A DNA stretch of 64,000 nucleotides, taken from Tribonema minus. Its lineage: Eukaryota; Sar; Xanthophyceae; Tribonematales; Tribonemataceae. The notes beneath the pieces were generated by a model. It was not told where the DNA came from. It did not search any database and saw only the letters and a program-made list of their open reading frames with translations. The DNA lies in assembly GCA_017506865.1 (NCBI GenBank), contig JAFCMP010000025.1, positions 124,001-188,000 on the forward strand, written 5' to 3'. Positions 12,601 through 21,244 of the stretch are shown here, one piece after another; the stretch's first letter is position 1, and each line of letters starts with the position of its first letter. A program made the translations under genes and the position numbers.

Positions 12601-15600
12601 CCCCAAACCCTAATCCTTGCTGCTGCGCCGTCACAGAAAGTGTTTTTGCCGTACGCCGAGTGGCTCGCCGCCACGGGCCGCTACGACGACGCACTAGACG
12701 CCTACCGCCGTGCCGGCCGTGCGGATCTGAGCCTGCGCACGCTGCGGCAGCTCATCGAGACCAGCGCCGTCATGCAGCGCTACAAAGACGCCGCGCACTA
12801 CCACTGGCTCAGCGCGCGCGAGGTGCTGGGGGGGCTCAAGGGGGGGGCACGCTCAGGGTGGGACCAGGTGAGCTGGTAGAGAGCTAGCGCCTCAGTTTTA
12901 GCGGCCTTGGAGTGAGGGTGGTGGGACCAGGCGAAATTAGTGATGCCTAAGTTGACAGACTGGCACATCTGGTGCGACTGTCATCTTGAAGGGTCTTTTG
13001 TGATGACGCTAACGCGCGGGAGGTGTGGGGGGGGCGCAGTTGAGGCAAGACTCGGTGACCGGCACTCAATTGGCGGAGCCAGTGCTCAGCACTAGCACCG
13101 GCATGCCCTCAGGCATACGGCTCGAAATTGCAGGAGAACGTCTTTCTGGGTGAGTTCGAAAAGCAGGTCTTCCTCCAACGTTGACCAAGTTAGCAGTTGA
13201 CGTGCTTCAAGATTATACACACACGCAACCTGATTGTGGCCTGGTGTCCGAGTATGAGGTCAGCTTCACAAGAGCAGCTGCGCTTTCTGTGGTAATTGGA
13301 GAGGAAGGCAACGTATAAACATGTGTACCTACTTAGGATATGTATGCACCCGCCTTTGTTTCGGGGGTTTATGGTCGCCTTCGTTTCAGGGGTTTATGGG
13401 GAACCTCAAGTTACAGTAAAAGTCATAAATTTATTGACGCTGGCGTCGTTTGCAGGCTCTGATGCAAAAGGGTCACACTGTGTTGCCTGCTGTGTCATTG
13501 CAGGAGGAGAGGGCGGCGTACGCGGCCTACGAGGCGCACTCCCTCAAGGCTGACCTGTACTACGCTTTCTATCACGTGCACAGGTGAGCGATGCCACCAG
13601 TGATGAGCGTTGCCAACAGTGAGCCACCAGTGATCAGCGATGCCGCTATTGATGAGCGATGCCACGAGTGATGAGCGGTGCCACTATCGTTGAGCGGTGT
13701 CACCAGTGATGAGCCATGTCACCATTGATGAGCGATGCCACTATTGTTGAGCGATGGCACCAGTGCTGAGCGATGGCACCAGTGCTGACCGATGCCACCA
13801 GTGATCAGCGATGTCACCATTGAGTAGTGATGGTACCAGTGATAATCGATGCCACCACTGCTGAGCGATACCGCCAGTGATGAGCGATGCCAACGATGAG
13901 CAATGCCACTGGTGATGCCACACGTGATGAGCAATGCCACTGGCTATGAGCGATAGGGCTAGGGTTAGTCTGGGCAGGGGGGTGAGGTGACTGCCACATA
14001 GATTAGCACAGCGATTCTCACTTTAGCAGTTATTTTAACAGAGTCGCATCAGCACTCAGGGCGTCTCGTCCTGCTTGCTCCCACAACCTTTGTGCTGACC
14101 TGCCTGCTGACACTCATATGCTTTGACCTACGTGTATTGCAGCCCATGTAGTACTCGAAGGCCTTACGCAGTCGCAACACTGGACCCTTCTGTATGTGCA
14201 TTCTCTCAAGACCCTACCCTTCCGAGCGTGCCCTTTACATTTTCCAAAGAGTCCACTAACACCATCAAGTCAGTCAGTGCTCAGCGCTCGTACACATCAC
14301 GCAATCACAATGCCTGGTGCCTCCTGACCGCCCACGTGATAAGTGCGCATCTACACGTTCAACTGACTCATACATCATGTATGTACGTATCATTTGCGTA
14401 TGCGCAAGGCAGTGTTCAGCGCTGATGCGCCTCATGCAATTGCAATGCGCGGTGCTCGCAGCTTCACAACGGACCCATTCACGAGCCTTCAGCCCGAGAC
14501 CCTCTTTCAGGTGGGCGATGCTTGGATGAGCTGCGGAGCGCTGCCGCAGTGTGTTCAGATGGCATGCCCGTGTACGATTTGAGGCTGACGCTACATCGCA
14601 ATAGACTTGAACTTTACCTGAGGCTGCTGCGGCGCCTGTGCAACACGCGAGTGACGTGAGTTCCTGCATATTGTGATTTTCTGCAGCCCGACAGGTACAG
14701 TATTTGTCGATTACACAGCTCGCAGGTCTTGGGAGCGGTGAGCGCGCTGCTGAGCACTATTGAGATACGTGTGTTGGAAAGTAGGATACTTGGACAAGTC
14801 CGGAGAGGAGGCAGAGTGCAGACTGGAGAGAAGTATTATATGCTGTAAAGCGCGAAGTGAATATTTTAAATGCACAGGTCCAGGCAAAGCACGGTAGAAG
14901 TACTGGCGATAAAGCCAGTGATGTCATGGGGAGACCGAAGCTCCCCACCAGGAGACTGAAGCTCCTCACCCTAACCCTAACCCTAACCCTTACCCTAACC
15001 CCAGGGGACTGAAGCTCCCCGGCTCACCCTAAAGCAATTCCAACAACGTATATACTACAGGACCACAAAGTTGTGCAAGGAATGGTGCCCACATTGTCTC
15101 TAAACCTAATGCTCAGCCCTTTTAGTATAAGGATTAGGGTTACACTGACCCTAGCCCTGACCCTAGGCTGCCGTGGTGCCACTGTGCGGCTCTGGGGTCA
15201 GAATTAGGGCCAGGCTTAGGATTAGGGGACCTTGAAAATATGGCGCTCGTGCCGGGGAATCAGCATTATATTGCTGAGGGCCAATAGGATTTGGCCCTGT
15301 CACGTATGTGCACTGCCCTGTTAGGTAACTTCAACTCTCACCTCCGTCACCCAAGCTTGGTGATGCGCAGACATGAATTTGTACGCTGAAGGTGCTCAGA
15401 CTCGAGTAGCTAGCGATAATGTTGCGCACTCACAGTGATGCCGCTCACATTGCTGGCGTCTGCTCTATCCCTACTGGTGTTATCGCTACTGCAGCTGCTA
15501 GTCTTGTGCATCCCAATGACGCGGATCACATCAGTGCCCCCCCCCTCGCCCCCCTTGGCGTTGAGCGCTGTTGCTGCGACATTATTATAGTCTCGTGCAT

Positions 15601-18600
15601 CCCAATGACGCGGCTCACATCAGTGCCCCCCCCCCCGTCCCCCTTGATGTTGACCACTGCTGCCGTGACAGGTGTCCCGATATCTCATCAACATTCTTGG
15701 CACGGAGGAGCCCCCAGAGGGTATCAGCAGAGTCCATACCCTCTATACCCTGGCAAAACAAGCAAAGGTCAGTGCTCAACATCCTGTCTCTGTGATTCTG
15801 GCAGCTTCATGAGCAGCGCTTGCGAACGCGAGAGGTCAACGTGCTGATGTCTGGAGGTAGAAAAGTTTGAGCAATGCAGAAGTGTCGGATCGGTTCTTGT
15901 CAATCAATGTTTTTAGGCATGCACCCTCGGGCAACATACATTGTGGTGTATGACGATACATTGTGAAATACGTGCTCTGTCTGTAACTCCACTACTCTCT
16001 CCTTAACTGCAGACCAGTCTTGAGAAATCTCTGACTCCCAGATCACCACCAGGACTACCTGTTTTAGGGCGCAGTGCAGACCAGGCTGCTGTGTAGAAGC
16101 ACTTTTCGCGATTGCATAGGACACCCGCCTCCTTTTTTGGCCTTCATAATACGAATCCACAAGCGCCTGATTACGCTGATGCCGACTCAGCTGCTGCACA
16201 TGCCCTTCTTCACATTTGCAGTCGCTAGGAGCCTACAAGCTGGCGCGCTCTGCCCTGGAGCTCCTACAGCGACACCGCATACCGGCGGCGTGGCAGGGGC
16301 AGGTATGTATCAGAAGCCAGAAATGCACTAATAAGCACAACAGCGCATCACCCACCCACAGGGGCACAACGTCGCATACATACACTGATGACCACAATGT
16401 ACACAGCAGCCGTTTTGTACTAATAAGCACGACAGGCAGGGGCAGGTATGTATTGGAAGCTAATCAATTGCGTGGGCGGGTATGTAGGCATGAGAGGCAT
16501 GCAAACCGTAAGCAGCGCCACAGCACATGTCTCAACAGGCACAGGCAGGGGCAGGTATGTATCAGAAGCCAGACATGCACTAATAAGCACGACGGCGAAG
16601 CACAACGCCACATACATACACTACTACCCGCAATGTACACAGCAGCTGTTGTGTTGTTGTCATTTAGGCACCCCCGCGCAGCAGCTGTTGTATTGTTGCA
16701 CATGTAGACACTCTACGGCTCTCCCACGCGAGGCATGGGGACATTGACCGAGAGCGAGCTCACTGCTGTTGCTGGCTACTCATATTTTTTTCCTGTTGTA
16801 AAGACTTGGTACACACGTTGTGCTTGCTATGTGAATACATGGACATGTGCAGGGAGAAAATCACCCATCAATGACGCTCCTAACCCTATCACGTGCACGC
16901 GCATGAGGATCCGCGCATGCCCAACCCCAATACAAACCCTAACCCTCCCACCCTAACATGCGCATACGCAGGTTGACATGGACATGCTATCAGTACATTC
17001 ATTTAGCAACCCCTCACCGCGCACGCGCACGTGGACCCAATCGCATACTCGCCCTAATCTTCGTGACCCTCAAATGCACATGCGCAGGTTGAGATGGACA
17101 TGCTATCAATACAGGCGCGCCCCGTACGCGACCCCCAAGAACTGCTGCCCGTCTGCTACCGATACTTACCCCTAACCCTCCTACCCCTAAAATGCGCATA
17201 CGCAGGTCGACATGGACATGCTATCAATACATTAATTACCCCTCACCCTATACTAGCTCTAACCCTCATAAGTTATATCCCTGTCGCATACACACGCACG
17301 TGGATCCGCGCATGCCCAACCCCAATACTAGCCCTAACCCTTCTCTTGTACCCCTAAAATGTGCATACGCAGGTTGACATGGACATGCTGTCAATACAGG
17401 CGCGCCCCGTACGCGACCCCCAGGAGCTACTGCCCGTCTGCTACCGGTGCGGCAGCTCCAGCCCCCTTCTCAGCACGCGGGGGGAGGGGGACACGTGCGC
17501 GAGTTGCAAGCACCCGTTCGTGCGCTCTTTCCTCACGTTTGAAGTTCTGCCGCTGGTGGAGTTCCGCCCTGCGGACGGCATCAGCGACGAGGACGCGCTG
17601 GGTATGATAAGGTATGTAGGCTTAGGGCTAGGGCTAGGGTTAGGGTTAGGGTTAGGGTTAATACTAGGGTCTGAATGTGTTTGGGCTAAGGTTAGAACGA
17701 GGGGGCTGTGCACACGACAGGTACATCCGCCGGGGTGCAGAGGTCAGGAAAGCAGCAGATGAGGACGCGCTGGGTGATCAGGTGAGCGGAGGTGAATGCT
17801 GGTGGTAGGCTTAGGGTTGGGGCTAGGGCTAGGGTTTGGCTGTTTAGGGTCAGGGCTAGGGTTGCTTCTGCGCACACAACTTGGAAGTACATCGGCCGGC
17901 GCAGCAACACAGCATGCAGTTTCACAGGGAGGTTTGTGAGGCGAAGGTGTGCCACATGTCATGCACTTTGGTGCGCACGAATGGGGGTGATGCACAGCGT
18001 GCAGACCTGACGTGCGGCAGAAGACCTGCTGGTCGGCATGGCGCACGCGGTGCTTGCATGTAGAGAGTTGCCGCCAACACCACCCGGCTGGGCCTCTGAG
18101 CTGGTGCCGCCGTGTCATATTCCGGGTGATGTGCCTGTGCAGTTTGGGATGAGGGCACGTCCTGCTTGGGGTATGGTTTAGGGGTAGGGTTTCACCTAAA
18201 TGGCGGGCGCGCTGAAAAAAATGTTTAATCACAAAGCAGTGCAGCGTGGTCAGGCGTTTAAACATCGGGCATGTGGTACTTGTTCAAGTAGCAATCTTCA
18301 CACTTACAGAAATGGCGCATGTATGTGGTGCAGGTTCAAGACCTTCAATTTTTCAAGCACAGCATCGCAACCTGATCAACAAAAGTACCATCGCATCATG
18401 CTGAACTGATGCAGCCTTGGAAGCATGCACAGGCTGCGCAAGGTCAAGGTACTTCAACGTGTCGACTGCCATTCGCAGAACCGTGGTGCAGATGCAAAAG
18501 TAGGGTTGGTGTATGGTGCCATGGGCTTGGAGTGGTGTCGTGCCAAATGACATGCTAGATCTCTAACAGCACGTATGACACAGATAAGAGTAAAGTCGAA

Positions 18601-18902
18601 GCATTGCTTCACGCACTAGAAGCGATGTCATGCTACGTGACGTTTCAGAACTCCAACAGCACGCATGCGCAATGTGCGCACTTGCAGAGCGCGTCCACAC
18701 GACCCCAAGTTCCGCCGCAAGGGCGGCAACGCCAACCCCTGGCAGGAGTCCAAGGTCAACGGTGCAGACGTAATGAACCTCGCAGACGACAACGGCAACG
18801 ACAACGACGACGACAACGACTACCGCAACGGCAGCGGCGGCGGCAGCAGCGATCCGTTCAACGCATGCATCAACGCGGCGCTCGACAGGCAGGAGGCCGG
18901 CA

Positions 18903-18942
<40 letters not shown>

Positions 18943-19207
18943 CAGCAGCGGCGGCGGCTACGCCATGGTGGTCGCTGACGCGCGCGCGCTCGCGCGGCTG
19001 CGGCGCAGCGACGTGCACTACGTTGCACCGCCGCCGCCGCTGCGCACGGGGCGCTTCTTCCGCAACATGATGGCGGACATTGCCGTCGCGGCGTGCCCTG
19101 CGTGCGCGCGCTTCTTCCACGAGGACGACTTTGAGTTTGCGGTGCTGCGCGACCGCCAGTGCCCGTTCTGCCGCGCGTCGGACGTAGGCGACTACGGCAG
19201 CTGCTAG
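623..19207 (+). CDS. IFT122: Intraflagellar transport protein 122 (IFT-A subunit), 3' part of gene, 16 visible exons
   Basis: IFT122 is a core subunit of the IFT-A complex for retrograde ciliary transport. The translation follows animal IFT122 from the end of the second WD40 propeller to the C-terminus. Exons: 623-761, 1344-1507, 2542-2703, 3763-3912, 4601-4723, 5735-5815, 6491-6622, 8660-8701, 10616-10777, 12637-12867, 13504-13583, 14462-14510, 15672-15767, 16222-16302, 17373-17611 and 18688-19207 (last acceptor could be 18649). Introns are GT-AG and all phases agree, giving about 816 residues. Diagnostic stretches are VEEMLCFTRNAP, MYRYIDRGDFAAAYKVACLG, VFLPYAEWLAATGRY (TPR-like region), and two Cys pairs in exon 15 (CYRCG...CASCKHPF) with a second set in exon 16 (CPACARFF...CPFCRA). 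Exon 16 carries an Asp/Asn-rich and poly-Gly insert before the final zinc-binding motif. The first WD40 exons lie left of the window. Confidence 0.93.
1001..1030. repeat. Interstitial telomere-like CCCTAA tract
   Basis: About four uninterrupted CCCTAA units lie inside the intron after IFT122 exon 1. Confidence 0.85.
2305..2478 (+). repeat. Two partial copies of IFT122 exon 3 start
   Basis: The copy at 2405-2475 repeats the acceptor and the opening codons around GATGACCCCTGTGGA. An older copy at 2305-2355 keeps AATGACCCCTGGGGG. Both diverge after about 50 bp and lie only upstream of the real exon at 2542. Confidence 0.8.
2960..3110. repeat. Degenerate TTAGGG-like tract
   Basis: Runs of GGGTCAGG, GGTTGGGG and GGGTTAGGG lie in the intron between IFT122 exons 3 and 4. 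They read as a telomere-like tract decayed by point changes. Confidence 0.6.
3650..3722 (+). repeat. Partial copy of IFT122 exon 4 start with acceptor
   Basis: GCAGGCGGTGCGGCTGGACA and the next 40 bp match the start of the exon at 3763, including its acceptor. The copy would encode AVRLDTARKAFIRL against AMRLDIARQAFIRL in the real exon. Confidence 0.85.
3995..4152 (+). repeat. Copies of IFT122 exon 4 end with donor
   Basis: The Gln-rich end of exon 4 and its GGTGAGC donor recur at 4005-4087. A shorter piece (CCGCAGACCAAGG) recurs at 4133. Both lie downstream of the exon, unlike the exon-start copy at 3650. Confidence 0.82.
4200..4270. repeat. Degenerate TTAGGG-like tract
   Basis: GGTTAGGGATAGGG and related units lie in the intron between IFT122 exons 4 and 5. 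Confidence 0.65.
4372..4402. repeat. Head-to-head telomere-like palindrome
   Basis: TTAGGG units run directly into CCCTAA units. The 28 bases from 4374 to 4401 are a perfect palindrome centred on the AGCT at 4386-4389. Confidence 0.85.
4462..4545 (+). repeat. Partial copy of IFT122 exon 5 start
   Basis: CGCAGCTGGCGGAGGTGCTG and about 45 further bases match the exon at 4601. The copy then decays. A CCCTAA tract (4541-4592) separates it from the real acceptor. Confidence 0.85.
4541..4592. repeat. CCCTAA tract forming the end of an intron
   Basis: Seven or so CCCTAA-type units fill the last 60 bp of the intron before the exon at 4601. They supply both the pyrimidine-rich stretch and CTAAC sequences that fit the branch-point consensus CTRAY. 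Confidence 0.8.
4800..5330 (+). repeat. Four decayed copies of IFT122 exon 5 end with donor
   Basis: The exon end (CTGCGCCAGTGGGAGGAAGC, AAGGT) recurs near 4835, 4970, 5140 and 5310, each followed by a GGT donor-like sequence. Spacing is roughly 130-190 bp. All copies lie in the downstream intron. Confidence 0.8.
6125..6450 (+). repeat. Decayed copies of IFT122 exon 7 start
   Basis: Short matches to AACGACTGGCGCGGCGCTGC and CTGACATGTACCTGA occur near 6140, 6320 and 6430, upstream of the exon at 6491. Confidence 0.65.
6661..6752 (+). repeat. Copy of IFT122 exon 7 end with donor
   Basis: About 90 bp nearly identical to 6540-6630, including the end of the exon (CTGATTGAG) and its GGTGA donor. 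It lies just downstream, so it is a recent tandem duplicate. Confidence 0.9.
7411..7472. repeat. TTAGGG tract
   Basis: About nine TTAGGG or TTAGGA units in the intron between IFT122 exons 7 and 8, immediately before the long inverted repeat at 7620. Confidence 0.85.
7620..8325. repeat. Long inverted repeat (fold-back), arms about 310-320 bp
   Basis: Sequence at 7620-7942 reappears in reverse complement at about 8012-8325 with a loop near 70 bp. Matching blocks include AGCATGCACACGACGACC (7863) against GGTCGTCGTGTGCATGCT (8072), AGCTGTACTAGGC against GCCTAGTACAGCT, and CTGACTCATTGCC against GGCAATGAGTCAG. It is in an IFT122 intron, so the primary transcript would carry the whole hairpin. No transposase frame is visible inside; family unknown. 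Confidence 0.85.
8735..8763. repeat. TTAGGG tract just after a donor
   Basis: Four TTAGGG units lie 34 bp after the exon 8 donor and just before the partial copy of that exon's end. Confidence 0.85.
8764..8800 (+). repeat. Copy of IFT122 exon 8 end with donor
   Basis: GAAGAAGACCGACACTGACG and TCCTCAAGTGAG repeat the end of the 42-bp exon at 8660-8701. Confidence 0.85.
9478..10510 (+). repeat. Array of five exon 9 start copies in IFT122
   Basis: Copies start near 9478, 9712, 10029, 10232 and 10406. Each carries an acceptor, CTCTGCGGCGACAC or a variant, and most continue to GGACTACAG or the equivalent. Several switch to the same intron sequence (CCCTCACTT, then a TTAGGG-like run) at the same exon position. 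The copy nearest the real exon (10616) is the least decayed. Confidence 0.9.
10865..11205 (+). repeat. Three copies of IFT122 exon 9 end with donor
   Basis: GTGAAGCTCAGCGAAGAGCA and following bases recur near 10900, 11030 and 11150, downstream of the real exon end at 10777. Confidence 0.85.
11380..11480. repeat. Short tandem repeat of about 55 bp
   Basis: GCTATTGAACTGCAACATGT and TAGTTGCAACATCT recur in direct repeats, with an extra copy near 11275. Confidence 0.7.
11672..12520 (+). repeat. Array of five exon 10 start copies in IFT122
   Basis: Copies begin near 11672, 11862, 12031, 12226 and 12426 at a period close to 195 bp. Each has CAGAAAGTGTTCCTGCC-type acceptor sequence and the GAGTGGCTCGCCGCCACG region. 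Translated copies still read like YADWLAATGRFDAALDACRR. The unit nearest the exon is the best preserved. TTAGGG or CCCTAA tracts sit between units (11937, 12385, 12590). Confidence 0.92.
11937..11972. repeat. TTAGGG tract
   Basis: Six TTAGGG units at the junction between two exon 10 copies. Confidence 0.85.
13585..13955. repeat. Minisatellite beginning at a splice donor
   Basis: An 18-20 bp unit close to GATGAGCGATGCCACCAGT is repeated about 18 times. The first unit overlaps the donor of IFT122 exon 11 (GTGAGCGATGCC), so every unit contains a GAGCGATG donor-like core. Confidence 0.88.
14967..15000. repeat. CCCTAA tract
   Basis: Five CCCTAA-type units in the intron before IFT122 exon 13, followed by a short direct repeat of GACTGAAGCTCCCC. 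Confidence 0.8.
15497..15660 (+). repeat. Two-unit tandem repeat before IFT122 exon 13
   Basis: GCATCCCAATGACGCGG, CACATCAGTGCCCCCC and a C-run recur at a period of about 105 bp. Confidence 0.75.
16058..16178. repeat. Dispersed repeat, copy 1
   Basis: About 120 bp here (GCAGTGCAGACCAGGCTGCT and following) resembles 47,195-47,315 along its length. On the minus strand it is an open frame in both places. Family unknown. Confidence 0.6.
16430..16600 (+). repeat. Copies of IFT122 exon 14 end with donor
   Basis: GGCAGGGGCAGGTATGTAT recurs at 16435 and 16542 together with downstream intron sequence (AGAAGCCAGA, TGCACTAATAAGCAC). The unit of duplication therefore spans exon end and intron. Confidence 0.88.
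16880..17372 (+). repeat. Three exon 15 start copies with CCCTAA-type tracts
   Basis: Copies at 16968, 17084 and 17203 repeat CGCAGGTTGACATGGACATG and CTATCAATAC. The middle copy keeps 80 bp of the exon, including the first Cys of the zinc motif. Degenerate CCCTAA tracts precede each copy and the real acceptor at 17373. Confidence 0.9.
17618..17665. repeat. TTAGGG tract just after a donor
   Basis: Starts within ten bases of the exon 15 donor. A second tract (17806-17862) follows a decayed copy of the exon 15 end at 17755-17790 (GAGGACGCGCTGGGT). Confidence 0.85.
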
Positions 19208-19566
19208 GGCTGCGGCGGCGGCGGAGGCACCAAACCCTAGATGAGCGTCGCGCGTTATCGCTGGTGGTTGTGCGGGCAGGGCGCGGGCGTCGGGGCTGGG
19301 TCACCACCGCAGGCGGCGCAATGAAAAAAGCAACAATTGACCTTCAAGTTACTGTCAAGGTTGATAGAGTTGTCTGCCTGTTTGCCGTTTTTTTATTCAT
19401 GCATTGTCGGCGTGTGTGCACTGTAAGTGGGTTATACATTGTAAGCCTACACCAAGTTGCTCCTTGCTGCGCAGCTGTTGCTGTGCGCGACGGATTGGAT
19501 TTGGCGATGCCCTAAATTGATGCAAGTCACAACAGTGTGCGTGTGAATTGATGAGGATACTGTAGG

Positions 19567-19640
19567 TTTGCTGGACAAGTTGAAGTTGTGTACGCTGCAC
19601 TTGCGCATCAGGTGTGCACAACTTCATCTTGTCCAGCAAA
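19567..19640. other. Hairpin, 24-bp stem
   Basis: Arms 19567-19590 and 19617-19640 pair with a single mismatch over 24 bp, with a 26-base loop. It lies about 360 bp after the IFT122 stop codon, possibly in the 3' untranslated region. Confidence 0.8.
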
Positions 19641-20080
19641 AATACAAATATGAACAGATCAAATCAACCAGTTTCATATTTCAGGAGTACAAAACTTACA
19701 TGTACGACAGGTTGGGTTACAGACTCTGATGCTGAACGTGACACCAGCAAAACCGCCATGTCACTGGCACGATTATCACCCCCACCTCAACCCGAATGGT
19801 ATCGCTGCCGCGCACCTGTTAGCGCATGATCTTGGCCAGCACAAAAAAAATCATGCATGGCAGTTGAATTTTGAATCAACTCTCAGTTGGTTCTGATGCC
19901 AGTCATGCAAATTTCTCCGTCAGCAGGGACAAAACCATGAAAGCCATGGAACAGTTACTTTACCTCGCACTGTCAGATGCTCAGTTGGGTTTAGGCTCAG
20001 CAAAATTTAGGAAAACAGACCACAGTGCTGCTGCCCCTGCACACTGCCATTCAGGGGCAGCATGGCAGACTGCAAGCATT

Positions 20081-20146
20081 GTGCGCCCAGGTGTTGTCTG
20101 CACAACGCATCTCGGTACCTGTACGATCGAAAACACCTGGGCGCAC
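20081..20146. other. Hairpin, 15-bp perfect stem
   Basis: GTGCGCCCAGGTGTT at 20081 and AACACCTGGGCGCAC at 20132 are exact reverse complements, with a 36-base loop. Confidence 0.75.
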
Positions 20147-21244
20147 GGGGTCAGGACTTGGTGATTGTGATCTCAATGCCATGACAATACAGCACAAAAG
20201 ACATGGGTGCAATCGAGCAGGGGATGCATGCATTCACCGAGGCAAGAGCAGGGGATGCATTCACTGAGGCAAATTGCATGCATCACAATGCATGTACATA
20301 TTCATAGCGATTGCACAAGGCATCAAGGCACAGAGAAGCAGTGCTGCTGTGCAGGCCTCTCTCTATGACAATTCACCATGCACTGTCCCTCTTGAACAGC
20401 ACCGCAAAGCGGATTCGGCATGACAGTCGCAGCGGCCCTTCGAGCTCGCCTGCCGCGTTCCCTTCCCGTGGGCTGCTTACCAGCTGCAAAAAGCGCACAA
20501 CACAAACATGAACAGGTGCTGCCGCCGCTGCGGCTGCCAAAACTGCCCTTACCGCAGCCACAAAATTTCCCCCCGACGCTTGCGTAACAATGCCGTAGCA
20601 TATTAATCACGTGCAGCGCCGTTCTTGAAACCCTGCTGCCCCCCCCCCGATTTCTCTTCAGCGATTGGCAATGTGCATACCATACTCACGTCAGGCAGCC
20701 AAAGAGTACAGAGCAGCCCTGTTTTGGCTGAGGGCGAGTTCCTGGCACGATGGTGTGCGCAGCCATGGCTGAGCTCTGCCGCAGCACGGCACAAAATACC
20801 ATGGCAATGCGCCTCTGGCCGCGGCTATCATCTGTGCCGCCAAGGGACGGAACAGTGGACGATCAGCCTTGCAGCTTGACCAAATGCCTTTATCGTTCCA
20901 GCCCCCGAGCCGATGTCCACAGAGTTGGTCCCCCCAGCCCCCCCTCCCCCCCCCCCAGCTCTGCTGAATGCACAACGCGCCAGAGGGCATCGCAGCAGAT
21001 CTACCGTTGATGCCGCTGATCCCCTGCCGCTGCTCCTGCATCCGCGGTGCACCAGACTTTCTGCAGCACGAAACCCTCTCCGCACCGTCCTGCCCCTCCC
21101 CCGTACGTGGCAGTGGCCACTGTCCCTGCTGCTGCCCCCGCATCCGCGGTGCACCGGACTTCCCACAGCACAGACCCTCTCCTTACGCCCTGCCCCCCCC
21201 CCGTGCGTGGCAGTGACCGCCGCGTGCTAAGACGTGCTGCCGCA

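Larger units (their letters stand above)
19208..21244. other. Convergent intergenic region between IFT122 and a minus-strand gene
   Basis: I see no supportable gene here. It contains two small hairpins (19567-19640, 20081-20146), a short GGGATGCATGCATTCAC direct repeat near 20220-20265, and a two-unit tandem repeat of about 110 bp at 20998-21220 (CATCCGCGGTGCACC). The last may be copies of an unplaced exon edge. Confidence 0.5.

Noticed and set aside
13585-13955. CRISPR-like array
   Set aside because: Units are contiguous without unique spacers, and the sequence is eukaryotic.
17721-17781. Extra IFT122 exon between exons 15 and 16
   Set aside because: Its 3' half is a decayed copy of the exon 15 end. 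Exons 15 and 16 already join in phase 2 without it.
18563-19307. Long minus-strand Ala/Arg-rich open frames opposite IFT122 exon 16
   Set aside because: They are the complement of the Gly/Asp-rich coding exon and have repetitive composition only.
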